A stretch of DNA of 64,000 nucleotides from Acidisoma sp965199065 (lineage in GTDB: Bacteria; Pseudomonadota; Alphaproteobacteria; Acetobacterales; Acetobacteraceae): NCBI RefSeq assembly GCF_965199065.1, contig NZ_CBDAQN010000003.1, positions 496,001-560,000 of the forward strand, in the 5' to 3' direction. Shown in pieces: positions 52,397 through 59,961 of this stretch. A program made the translations under genes and the position numbers. Below the pieces are notes generated by a model, which was not told the origin of the DNA, ran no database searches, and worked only from the letters and a program-made list of their open reading frames with translations. The first letter of the stretch is position 1; every line of letters starts with the position of its first letter.

Positions 52397-53286
52397 TGAC
52401 ACCGGACGCGCTTGAGGCGTGGCCGCTGCCGTCGCTCGCCACTGTCGGTTCGCCCTATGACGGCATGGCGCGCTCGATCGTCTTGGGCATGCCGCAGCTT
52501 TGCCGGGACGGCCTCTCCGAAACCTGGTTGCTCAAGGATATCGGTCACCGGCACTGGACGTTGCTGGCCTACGCGCTCGGCCTGTCGCTGCCCGAGTTCG
52601 AGGATGCGCACGGCGCGGCCGTCCATGCCGCGTTCAACGCCGTTTCCCTGCGGCACGGCGACCTAGGCGCCGCGCGGGCGAACGCGGTGCTCGACGTGGC
52701 GAGCGACCTCACCCGCCTCTCCAACACGCAGTTCCGCTCGGTCCATCGCCTCTCGGTGAAGGGCCGTCCGGTGGCCGAGGTCGAAGTCATCTCGACGTTC
52801 GTCAAGCGGATGACGGCGGGCGTGAACCGCTCGGCCGCCGCGGCCACGCCTCTCGGCCTGCCGCCGCTCATCCGCCGTGCCCCGTTGACAGGCTTCGCCG
52901 CCGAGGCCTCGGCCTTGCGCGCCGAGCGCTGGCAGGCGCATTTCGGTTTCGAGCGCAGTGCGGGGCATGCCCAGGCGGAGTTCATAATCGACGCCTGTCC
53001 CGCCCAGGACTTCAACGGGGCCGGATACTTGTACTGCGCGATGTTCCAGGCGTTCGTCGATCGCGCCGAATGGTCTTTCTTCCGCATTACCGATCTGGCC
53101 GTTGTCACCCGGCGTCGCGACATCATCTATCGCGGTAATATCGACGTGGGAGATCGGGTCGTCATCAGCCTTTTGGCCGTGGTGAGGGATGACCACTCCC
53201 TCACCCACTGGTGCCGGCTGACACGAGAAAGCGGGCGCGCAATATTGGCGGATATCTTTACAGCCAGGGCATTGAGCGTTCTCTGA
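52396..53286 (+). CDS. LnmK/Pnap_2097-like biosynthetic protein, last gene of the Nit operon
   Basis: From the ATG at 52396 (TGATG overlap with nitH) the protein has 296 residues. It has a two-part hot-dog-like layout: IVLGMPQLCRDGLSETWLLKDIGHRHW near the N-terminus and VISTFVKRMTAGVNRSA, then a second half with GAGYLYCAMFQAFVDRAEW and IYRGNIDVGDRVVISLL. The GMPQL...LSE pattern resembles the LnmK bifunctional acyltransferase/decarboxylase family and its Pnap_2097 branch. If correct, it would load or decarboxylate an acyl thioester, adding an acyl building block to the pathway. I assign it by pattern with moderate confidence. Confidence 0.6.
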   Translation: MTPDALEAWPLPSLATVGSPYDGMARSIVLGMPQLCRDGLSETWLLKDIGHRHWTLLAYALGLSLPEFEDAHGAAVHAAFNAVSLRHGDLGAARANAVLDVASDLTRLSNTQFRSVHRLSVKGRPVAEVEVISTFVKRMTAGVNRSAAAATPLGLPPLIRRAPLTGFAAEASALRAERWQAHFGFERSAGHAQAEFIIDACPAQDFNGAGYLYCAMFQAFVDRAEWSFFRITDLAVVTRRRDIIYRGNIDVGDRVVISLLAVVRDDHSLTHWCRLTRESGRAILADIFTARALSVL

Positions 53287-53394
53287 TCGTTCGGCCACTA
53301 CCCGACGAGGATTTCGCTTGTCCTAAAGATCGACAGCTCGATGCGACGGTCGGGGTGTATCTGCTGCCTGGTGTTGACGCCGCCCGGAGTATCG

Positions 53395-55164
53395 ATGCCC
53401 CGCCCGACTCAAGAAGCTCGCCACCGCCCGCGGCCTCAGCTGGAGCCGCGGGACTCGTTGCAGAATGGATTTGACCGCGTCACCCGCACAGCCTGCAAGC
53501 TGTTCGATGTTCCCCATGCCGCCATCGCGATGATCGACCGGGACCGTTACAGCTTCCGGTCGGTCATCGGATTGAGCCTGGAGAGCATTCCCCAACGCGC
53601 GCTACCGCTGGCGGCAGACGCGACGGGCCGGGGTTTCACCTCTATCTCCGATCTGGCGAACAGCGGCTATGCGCAGGGCGAACTCGCCGCAGCCGGCCTC
53701 CGCTTCTACGCGGCGGCGCCACTCGTCACCGCGGACGGCCAAAGCATCGGCGCGCTCTGCGTGTTCGACCGGGCGCCGCGCGTGGTCTCCGCGGCGGAAG
53801 CCGAGGGCCTCACCGATCTCGCCGCGATGCTGATGGTTCAGGTTGCGATGCATCCCGGCATCGGGCGCATCGACGCGAGCAGCGGCCTACCCAACCGCGC
53901 GCAGTTCGTCGCGGATCTGGAGGCTTTGGCACGCGAGACGCCAAAGCAGCGGCGGCTGGCGGCGATGATCGATCTTGCCAGCCCCGAGCAGCTCATCAGC
54001 TCCGTCCGGGTGATGGGCACGGGATACCTCGATGCGCTCGTGCTCGATGCAGCGAGGCGATTTCGCAACATGATCGGCCCGGGGCAGACCGCCTATCACG
54101 TCACCGGCACGCAGTTCGCCTGTCTGGCACCCGCAGGAATGACCGAGGAAGCCTACCGGGACTTCGTCACCATCCAGCTTCAGGAGGCGCGCGCCCTTGC
54201 GAAGTCGCGTTTTGTCGCGACGACCGCGCTCGGGATCGCTCCCTTCATCCTCGGCGAGGATAACCCGCTGGATGTGCTTCGCATGGCTCACAACGCGGCG
54301 CAGGATGCGCGGCTGACCGACAGCCGGGTGGCGATCTACTCGCCCGCCCACGACGCCGTTCACCGGCGCCGCTTCGCCATCCTGGCCGCCTTCGATTACG
54401 CGCTCGACCACCCGGAGGAACTCAGCCTCGCCTATCAGCCGAGGATCGACCTCGGCTCCGGCGCGTGCTGCGGGGCGGAGGCCTTGCTGCGCTGGCGAAG
54501 TGCGACGCTTGGCGGCGTCTCCCCGGCGGAGTTCATGCCGTTCGTCGAACAGAGTGCGATGATCCGCCCCGTCACCGCGCGCGTGCTGGAAATGGCGATG
54601 CGGCAGCTGGCGGCATGGCGCGCCGTGGGTCTGGGGCTCGATCTCGCCGTCAATGTTTCGGCCATGAACCTGCTCGAGCAGGATTTTGCCGAACGTCTGG
54701 CGGCCGGGCTCGCCGAGCACCACCTCGACCCTGCGGCGCTCGAACTGGAAATGACCGAGAGCGCCCTCATCGGCGAGGCCAATCTCGTGCTGTCGATGCT
54801 GAACACGATAGCGGGCAGCGGGGTGCGGCTCGCGATCGACGACTTCGGCACGGGATACAGCGGGCTGTCCTACCTGCAGCGGCTGCCGGCTCAGACGGTG
54901 AAGATCGATCAGTCTTTCATCCGGGGCCTGGCCAACGAGGCCGGCAACCTCGCGGTCGTCCGAGCGACGGTCGCGCTATGCCACGATCTCGGCTACCGCG
55001 TCGTGGCGGAGGGTGTGGAGACGCAGGAGGCGCTCGATCTTGTGGCTGAGGCGGGCTGTGACGAGGCCCAGGGCTATTTCTTCGGGCAGCCCTTGCCGGC
55101 GGAGGACTTCGCCGCCTGGTTCCGGGCCTGGACGCCGGATGCCGGAATGGGCGCCTCCGCCTAG
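53395..55164 (+). CDS. GAF - degenerate GGDEF - EAL protein, probable c-di-GMP phosphodiesterase
   Basis: The likely start is the ATG at 53395 (MPRPTQEARH...), giving 589 residues. A GAF sensor domain (about residues 25-145: CKLFDVPHAAIAMIDRDRY, GALCVFDR) is followed by a GGDEF domain whose signature is replaced by TGTQF, so it cannot make c-di-GMP. The EAL domain is intact with EALLRW, the metal-binding NVS and EMTES motifs, DDFGTGYSGL, KIDQSF and EGVET. It should hydrolyse c-di-GMP to pGpG, tuned by the GAF ligand. It follows the Nit operon by about 100 bp on the same strand and may be under its control. Confidence 0.9.
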   Translation: MPRPTQEARHRPRPQLEPRDSLQNGFDRVTRTACKLFDVPHAAIAMIDRDRYSFRSVIGLSLESIPQRALPLAADATGRGFTSISDLANSGYAQGELAAAGLRFYAAAPLVTADGQSIGALCVFDRAPRVVSAAEAEGLTDLAAMLMVQVAMHPGIGRIDASSGLPNRAQFVADLEALARETPKQRRLAAMIDLASPEQLISSVRVMGTGYLDALVLDAARRFRNMIGPGQTAYHVTGTQFACLAPAGMTEEAYRDFVTIQLQEARALAKSRFVATTALGIAPFILGEDNPLDVLRMAHNAAQDARLTDSRVAIYSPAHDAVHRRRFAILAAFDYALDHPEELSLAYQPRIDLGSGACCGAEALLRWRSATLGGVSPAEFMPFVEQSAMIRPVTARVLEMAMRQLAAWRAVGLGLDLAVNVSAMNLLEQDFAERLAAGLAEHHLDPAALELEMTESALIGEANLVLSMLNTIAGSGVRLAIDDFGTGYSGLSYLQRLPAQTVKIDQSFIRGLANEAGNLAVVRATVALCHDLGYRVVAEGVETQEALDLVAEAGCDEAQGYFFGQPLPAEDFAAWFRAWTPDAGMGASA

Positions 55165-55946
55165 CTATCGATGGATGACGGGAGCGCCTTCGCCTCTGCC
55201 GGCCCTGCCACCAGCACCCTGTCGCTGTCATCCTTGAGGGTCACGCCGCTGATGTTCCGCGTCATCGCCTGATCTATCAGCCAGGTGATGCGCCGGGCGG
55301 CCTCCGGCAGCGCCATCCCCTCGGGCCGGATGTTGGAGACGCAGTTGCGGTCCGCATCCGTCCGCCCGACTGCCGGACGCATCGTAACATAGGCGCCAAG
55401 GCTGTCCGGCGAACTCAGCCCCGGCCGCTCGCCGATCAGCACGAGCATCAGCCGCGCGCCGAGCAGCGCCCCCACCTCGTCACCGAGCGCCACCCGCCCG
55501 CGCGGGGCGATGCAGATCGGCCCCGCCCGGCGTCCCGACCTTTGAAGTTCGGCCACCAGCAGCGCGAGCAGAGGTGCGGCGTGGCTCGCCGTCGCCCGCG
55601 CCGAAAGGCCGCCTGCGACCAGGATTGCGATCTCCTCCCCCGGCGCGCGCTCCCGCAGCAACGCCACGGACGGGTCGGCGAGGCGGCGGCCGAGATCCGG
55701 TCGCGTCAGGTAGCTCGACTGATCGGAGGCCCGGCTCTCGACGCGCAGCACCGGAAGCCCGAGCGGCGCCAGAGCGGCCTCCATCGCATCGAGGTCGAGG
55801 CTCGCATGCACCGCGTCCCGAGCGAGCGCATGGGCGGCGCGGAAGGCGAGATGGTCGGCGGTCGCGATCCCCGGCCCGCTGCGGCCGAGCCCGATACGGG
55901 CCACGGTATAGGGGCGAAGCCCGGCGAAACGATCCGGCATCGCCAT
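55161..55946 (-). CDS. eutC: Ethanolamine ammonia-lyase small subunit
   Basis: A 261-residue EutC. Family features are GLRPYTVARIGLGRSGPGIATADHLAF near the N-terminus, SYLTRPDLGRRL in the middle, MLVLIGERPGLSSPDSLGAYVT and the NCVSNIRPEGM cobalamin-side motif. With EutB it forms the adenosylcobalamin-dependent enzyme that splits ethanolamine into acetaldehyde and ammonia. It starts two bases after the eutB stop codon ends. Its stop shares a CTAG with the stop of the convergent EAL gene. Confidence 0.94.
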   Translation of the reverse strand: MAMPDRFAGLRPYTVARIGLGRSGPGIATADHLAFRAAHALARDAVHASLDLDAMEAALAPLGLPVLRVESRASDQSSYLTRPDLGRRLADPSVALLRERAPGEEIAILVAGGLSARATASHAAPLLALLVAELQRSGRRAGPICIAPRGRVALGDEVGALLGARLMLVLIGERPGLSSPDSLGAYVTMRPAVGRTDADRNCVSNIRPEGMALPEAARRITWLIDQAMTRNISGVTLKDDSDRVLVAGPAEAKALPSSIDS

Positions 55947-55947
55947 A

Positions 55948-57324
55948 TCAGGCCGCCAGCAGCCGCTGGAAGCGCTCAGGCATGGCGAGCGGCCGAACCC
56001 GCCCGGCCTCGTCGGTCAGGCCGACGCGGTCGAGCCAGGCCTCGAATTCCGGCGCGGGTTTCAGCCCCATCATCTGCCGCAGGGCGAGCACATCGTGGAA
56101 CGAGGTGCTCTGGTAGCCGAGCATCACGTCATCCGCCCCCGGCACGCCCATGATGAAGGTGAGCCCCGCCGCCGCCAGCGCGGTCATCAGCACGTCCATG
56201 TCGTCCTGATCCGCCTCCGCATGGTTCGTGTAGCAGACGTCGCAGCCCATCGGCACGCCGAGCAGCTTGGCGCAGAAGTGGTCCTCCAGCCCCGCCCGGA
56301 TGATTTCGCGCCCGTTATAGAGGTATTCCGGTCCGATGAAGCCGACGACGGTGTTGACCAGCAGCGGCGAGAACTGCCGTGCGACCGCATAGGCCCGCGC
56401 CTCGATCGTCTGCTGGTCGCAGCCATGATGCGCGTCGGCGGAGAGCGCGCTGCCCTGCCCGGTCTCGAAATACATCACGTCGGCGCCGACGGTGCCGCGC
56501 TTCAGGCTCAGCGCCGCCTCATGCGCCTCCTTCAACGTCGAGAGGCCGAAGCCGAAGCTCGTATTCGTGGCTTCCGTGCCGCCAATGGACTGGAAGACGA
56601 GATCGACCGGCGTGCCGCCTGCCATGAGGCCGATTGCCGTCGTTACATGGGTCAGCACGCAGCTTTGCGTCGGCACCTCCAGCCGCTGGCGCAGATCGTC
56701 GAGCATGCAGAGCAGGTCATGCACCCGCTGCGGACTGTCGGAGGCCGGGTTGATCCCGATCACCGCATCGCCGCAGCCGAGCAGCAGGCCATCGACGATG
56801 CTGGCGAGGATACCCTTCGGGTCGTCGGTCGGGTGGTTCGGTTGCAGGCGGGAGGCGAGCCGCCCGGGCAGGCCGATCGTATCCCGGAACCGGGTCGTCA
56901 CGCGGCGCTTGGCGGCGATCAGGATGAGATCCTGGATGCGGCAGATTTTGGCGACCGCCGCCGCCATCTCCGGTGTGAGTCCGGGCGAGAGCGCGGCAAG
57001 CGCCGCTCCATCCGCCTCGTCCGACAGCAGCCAGTCCCGCAGACCACCGACGGTCAGGGCCGCCACCGGGGCAAAGGCGCGCGCGTCGTGCGTGTCGATG
57101 ATGAGCCGGGTGATCTCGTCGGCCTCATACGGCACGATGGCTTCGTTGAGGAAAGTCTGCAGCGGCAGATCGGCGAGCGCCATCTGCGCGGCCACGCGCT
57201 CCGCCATGGTGGCGGCGGCGACGCCCGCGAGCACGTCGCCCGAGCGATGCGGGGTGGCGCGCGCCATGAGCGTGCGAAGGTCCGGGAAGCTGTAGCGGGT
57301 TCCGCCGACGGCGCTCGCATACAT
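55948..57324 (-). CDS. eutB: Ethanolamine ammonia-lyase large subunit
   Basis: A 458-residue TIM-barrel catalytic subunit. I start it at the ATG at 57324 (MYASAVGGTRYSF...), which has AGGAGG at the right distance; the frame runs on to 57402. Family motifs include NEAIVPYEADEITRLI, GIPASD-type GINPASDSPQRV, FETGQGSALSADAHHG and VGFIGPEYLYNGREIIRAGLEDHF, ending with the PAPEFEAWL region. No eutA reactivase, eutD/E, permease or microcompartment genes are adjacent, so acetaldehyde must be handled by enzymes encoded elsewhere. Confidence 0.95.
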   Translation of the reverse strand: MYASAVGGTRYSFPDLRTLMARATPHRSGDVLAGVAAATMAERVAAQMALADLPLQTFLNEAIVPYEADEITRLIIDTHDARAFAPVAALTVGGLRDWLLSDEADGAALAALSPGLTPEMAAAVAKICRIQDLILIAAKRRVTTRFRDTIGLPGRLASRLQPNHPTDDPKGILASIVDGLLLGCGDAVIGINPASDSPQRVHDLLCMLDDLRQRLEVPTQSCVLTHVTTAIGLMAGGTPVDLVFQSIGGTEATNTSFGFGLSTLKEAHEAALSLKRGTVGADVMYFETGQGSALSADAHHGCDQQTIEARAYAVARQFSPLLVNTVVGFIGPEYLYNGREIIRAGLEDHFCAKLLGVPMGCDVCYTNHAEADQDDMDVLMTALAAAGLTFIMGVPGADDVMLGYQSTSFHDVLALRQMMGLKPAPEFEAWLDRVGLTDEAGRVRPLAMPERFQRLLAA

Positions 57325-57481
57325 GGCGGTGTCCTCCTGTTCCGGAGGCACTCTCCAAGCCTGGGTTACGCATTGCAACTGCCAAGCGCAAACGAGCTTC
57401 ACGATGGCAGGGCCGTTTAATCCTTGATCGAGACCATGCTATGCGGAGCCCTCCGGTCTCTGAAGGCTCGCGTCGGACAGC

Positions 57482-58804
57482 ATGATAAGCCCACGGCGGA
57501 TGCCGACCCTTGGCGGCACGCAAGGCCGCCGCATCCCGCTCGTGCCTCGCCGTCGCGTCGTGCTGGACCGCAACCGGCTGGCATGGGCCGCGGCATTCTC
57601 GGCGGCGGTGCATGTCGCGCTGATCGCGGCCATGATCATCGTTTTCCCCAACAAGCCGCCGCCGCAGGAGGCGGCCGCGCCGCCGAGCGTCGAGGTGGTG
57701 TTCCAGCCCGGCGCCAAAACCGCCGCCTCGCCGGCCGGGAAGAAAGGACCGCCGCAGAAGGCGCAGCAGGCAGGCAGGCCAGGACCGAGGGCGCCTACGC
57801 AGCCGCGGGTCGCTGAGGCGACACCGCCTGCACCTCCGGCGCCCCCACTGCCGACACCGCCACTGCCGACACCGCCGTTGCCAACGCCGCCGCTGCCAAC
57901 GCCGCCGCTGCCGACACCGCCACTGCCGACCCCGCCCAGGCCGGTGACGCCTCCCGCACCGAGGCCACCGCCGGCGGTGGTGAAGCCTCTCCCGAAACCT
58001 GTGGCGCCCAAGCCTGCACAACCCAAGCCGCCGCCGACGCCCAAACCTGTGCCGCCCAAGCCTGTGCCGCCCAAGTCTGTGCCGCCCAAGCCGCCAGCGC
58101 CGCCGCTGCCGAAGATCAACCTGCCGCCGCCGCCGCCGGCCGCGCCACCGGTGGCGACGCCACCCGTTCCGGTGCCACCTGTTCCGGTGCCACCTGTTCC
58201 GGTACCCGTCCCCACGCCTCCTGTGCCGCCGGTCGATGATTCGGAGGCCGAGATGAACCTCAATCTGCCGCCGATGCCCGAACTGGCGCCGGTGCCGCTA
58301 CCGCCTCCACCGCCACCCCTGCCGCCCGCACCGCCGCGGCTGGCGCACCGCACCTCAAGGTCTCAGAGCCGCGCGCTCGGCGGCGCGATGGTGATGAACG
58401 GCCTATCCTTCAGCGGCGGCGGCAGCCCCAGCAGCGGCTTCACGCATGGCATGAACCTCACGCTGCCCCAGTCGCAGCAACCCGGTTCCGGTTCCGACCT
58501 TTCCGTGCAGGGCGATGTCGGCACGAACTGGATTGCGGAACTCGAGCAGTGGGTCAACGAGCACAAATACTATCCGGAAATGGCCGGCGATTTGAACCAG
58601 CAGGGCACTGTCGTCATCCGCTTCTCGGTCGACCGGGCCGGGCACGTGTCCGGCCTCGAAATGGTCTCGCCCACCGGCTATGCGCTCCTCGATCAGGCTT
58701 GGCTCGGGCTGTTCCGGGACGCCGATCTGCCTCCCTTCCCGCCTGACGCCAAGTCAAACACCGCCAGGATCACGGCCTCGATGCACTTCGAGATCATTCG
58801 CTGA
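57482..58804 (+). CDS. TonB-family energy transducer with very long proline-rich linker
   Basis: A 440-residue protein. A short basic cytoplasmic end is followed by one membrane helix (LAWAAAFSAAVHVALIAAMIIVF, shown in part; it keeps the conserved His of TonB). A Pro-rich periplasmic spacer of roughly 230 residues follows, with PLPTP, PKPVP and PVPVP repeats, and then a TonB C-terminal domain (about residues 345-440: WVNEHKYYPEMAGDLNQQGTVVIRF, DADLPPFPPDA). The long spacer can cross the periplasm. No exbB or exbD is adjacent. It may energise the receptor encoded at 41.7 kb. Confidence 0.85.
   Translation: MISPRRMPTLGGTQGRRIPLVPRRRVVLDRNRLAWAAAFSAAVHVALIAAMIIVFPNKPPPQEAAAPPSVEVVFQPGAKTAASPAGKKGPPQKAQQAGRPGPRAPTQPRVAEATPPAPPAPPLPTPPLPTPPLPTPPLPTPPLPTPPLPTPPRPVTPPAPRPPPAVVKPLPKPVAPKPAQPKPPPTPKPVPPKPVPPKSVPPKPPAPPLPKINLPPPPPAAPPVATPPVPVPPVPVPPVPVPVPTPPVPPVDDSEAEMNLNLPPMPELAPVPLPPPPPPLPPAPPRLAHRTSRSQSRALGGAMVMNGLSFSGGGSPSSGFTHGMNLTLPQSQQPGSGSDLSVQGDVGTNWIAELEQWVNEHKYYPEMAGDLNQQGTVVIRFSVDRAGHVSGLEMVSPTGYALLDQAWLGLFRDADLPPFPPDAKSNTARITASMHFEIIR
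57845..57934. repeat. Six tandem 15-bp units in the TonB-family gene
   Basis: Six head-to-tail copies of a CCACTGCCGACACCG-like unit encode repeated PLPTP pentapeptides in the periplasmic spacer. The units differ at wobble and a few other positions, so the array is not newly amplified. Length change would alter spacer reach while keeping the frame. Confidence 0.88.
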
Positions 58805-58835
58805 AACTTGTCGTCACCGGCCGGAGAAGCCGACC

Positions 58836-59056
58836 ATGAGCGCTGCGCCCAAGCATGTCTCCCTGCGAGGGTCCCAGCTGATCGACGAGCCGATCCTCAA
58901 CAAGTGCAACAGCTTCGCCGAGGACGAACGCACCCTGTTCGGCCTCAACGGCCTGCTGCCGAGGGACTGATCCCCACAGCGACCGAGGCCGGCATCGCGG
59001 CCCGGGTCGACGCGACCGTATGGGAGCCGGCGTATCCGCCCTACGTCATGGGCTGA
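58836..59056 (+). pseudogene. Remnant of an NAD-type malic enzyme, N- and C-terminal ends joined
   Basis: From the ATG at 58836 the frame reads MSAAPKHVSLRG...QLIDEPILNKCNSFAEDER, ending in FGLNGLLPRD and a stop at 58968-58970. This is the start of a large malic enzyme, where the pattern 'LLNKGTAFTEEER...LGLHGLLPP' is standard. Immediately after, in another frame, EAGIAARVDATVWEPAYPPYVMG resembles the same family's C-terminus. About 470 or more central residues, including the NAD and malate sites, are missing, which points to one large internal deletion. The identification of the C-terminal piece is weaker than that of the N-terminal one. If translated, a 44-residue peptide would result. Confidence 0.62.
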
Positions 59057-59067
59057 TCCCGCGCAGC

Positions 59068-59421
59068 CTATCGGCGGGTCCAGTTCTCGGTGCTGATGGT
59101 GGTGCCGCCGCCATAGGCCCAGATGCCGGACCAGTCGCCGTTCTCTGACGAATAAAGAGCCAGGCCGGTGGTGCTGCCGGACGCGTAGGACACGGCCATG
59201 AACGAATCGTTCCCGATGCCAGTGCCGATAAACGTCTCGCTGCCGATCTTCCAGACGACGCGGTAGGTGTCGCCGGTCGGCGTAACCTCGACCGTGCCCG
59301 TATAGGGGCCGCTGCCCACGCTTGTGCCATCGACGGCATAGTGGCCGACAGGCCCCCCGGCCCAGGCCAATGGGGCCGTCGTGCAGATCATGATACCGGT
59401 CAAAACAGTCATCAGGCGCAT
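59068..59421 (-). CDS. Small secreted beta-rich hypothetical protein
   Basis: A 117-residue protein with a signal peptide (MRLMTVLTGIMICTTAPLAWA, cut before GGPVG; residues 1-21). The mature 96 residues alternate Gly/Thr-Tyr-hydrophobic strands (GPYTGTVEVTPTGDTYRVVWKI; FIGTGIGNDSFMAVSY; GDWSGIWAYGGGTTI), suggesting a small all-beta periplasmic fold, such as a lipocalin-like half-barrel. No cysteine is in the mature part. I recognise a general pattern shared by small exported proteins of Rhizobiales but no function. It is on the strand of the downstream lipoate block but separated by about 70 bp from the COQ10-type gene. Confidence 0.72.
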   Translation of the reverse strand: MRLMTVLTGIMICTTAPLAWAGGPVGHYAVDGTSVGSGPYTGTVEVTPTGDTYRVVWKIGSETFIGTGIGNDSFMAVSYASGSTTGLALYSSENGDWSGIWAYGGGTTISTENWTRR

Positions 59422-59487
59422 AGGAGATCCGTCCAGGTTCTCCCTCAGATTAGTGCCCGATTTCTGAACGTCCGGCTAACGCGCCTC

Positions 59488-59961
59488 TCAGCCCTTGGCG
59501 GCGACCGGCACCACGCCCATCGTCGCGGCTGGTGGGCCATAAACGTCGCGCGCCCGCTTCAGGAAGGCATAGACCATCCGGCGCACCGCCTCGGCGAACA
59601 CCGAACCGATCGCCATCTGCAACACCTTGCTCCTGAACTCGAAATCAACAAAGAAATCGATCACGCAACCGCCCGGGTCGGGCTGGAACCGCCAGCGGTT
59701 GTTGAGGTATTTGAACGGCCCGTTCTCGTAATGGACCACGATCGTGTGCGAGTGCTCGAGCGTGACCCGGCTGGTAAAGCTTTCCCGGAATGGCCCGAAG
59801 CCGATGGTGAGGTCGGCCACCAGTTCCTCCTCCGTATGCGTCCGGATGCGCGCGCCGACGCACCAAGGGAGAAACTGCGGATACTTCCCCACGTCCGCGA
59901 CCAGATCGAACATCTGCTCGGGTCTATAGGGAACCCGCTTCTGCTCCGCATACCGCGGCAT
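59488..59961 (-). CDS. COQ10/RatA-type START-domain protein
   Basis: A 157-residue SRPBCC-fold protein. The family N-terminus is YAEQKRVPYRPEQMFDLVADVGKYPQFLPWC, followed by EELVADLTIGFGPFRESFTSRVTL and NNRWRFQPDPGGCVIDFFVDFEFRS, matching Coq10 and the E. coli protein first described as RatA. In alphaproteobacteria the likely role is binding a ubiquinone or lipid; the toxin activity claimed in E. coli need not apply. Its start abuts the stop of lipA, with which it is probably co-transcribed. Confidence 0.88.
   Translation of the reverse strand: MPRYAEQKRVPYRPEQMFDLVADVGKYPQFLPWCVGARIRTHTEEELVADLTIGFGPFRESFTSRVTLEHSHTIVVHYENGPFKYLNNRWRFQPDPGGCVIDFFVDFEFRSKVLQMAIGSVFAEAVRRMVYAFLKRARDVYGPPAATMGVVPVAAKG

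Noticed and set aside
57845..57934. CRISPR-like array
   Set aside because: The 15-bp units are contiguous and in frame with no spacers; they encode PLPTP repeats.
57439..58353. A 304-residue Gly-rich protein on the minus strand
   Set aside because: It is the complement of the proline-rich TonB spacer (CCN against GGN codons).
59488..59961. RatA toxin of a toxin-antitoxin pair
   Set aside because: No antitoxin gene is adjacent, and the linkage to lipA and pdh genes fits a Coq10-type lipid-binding role.
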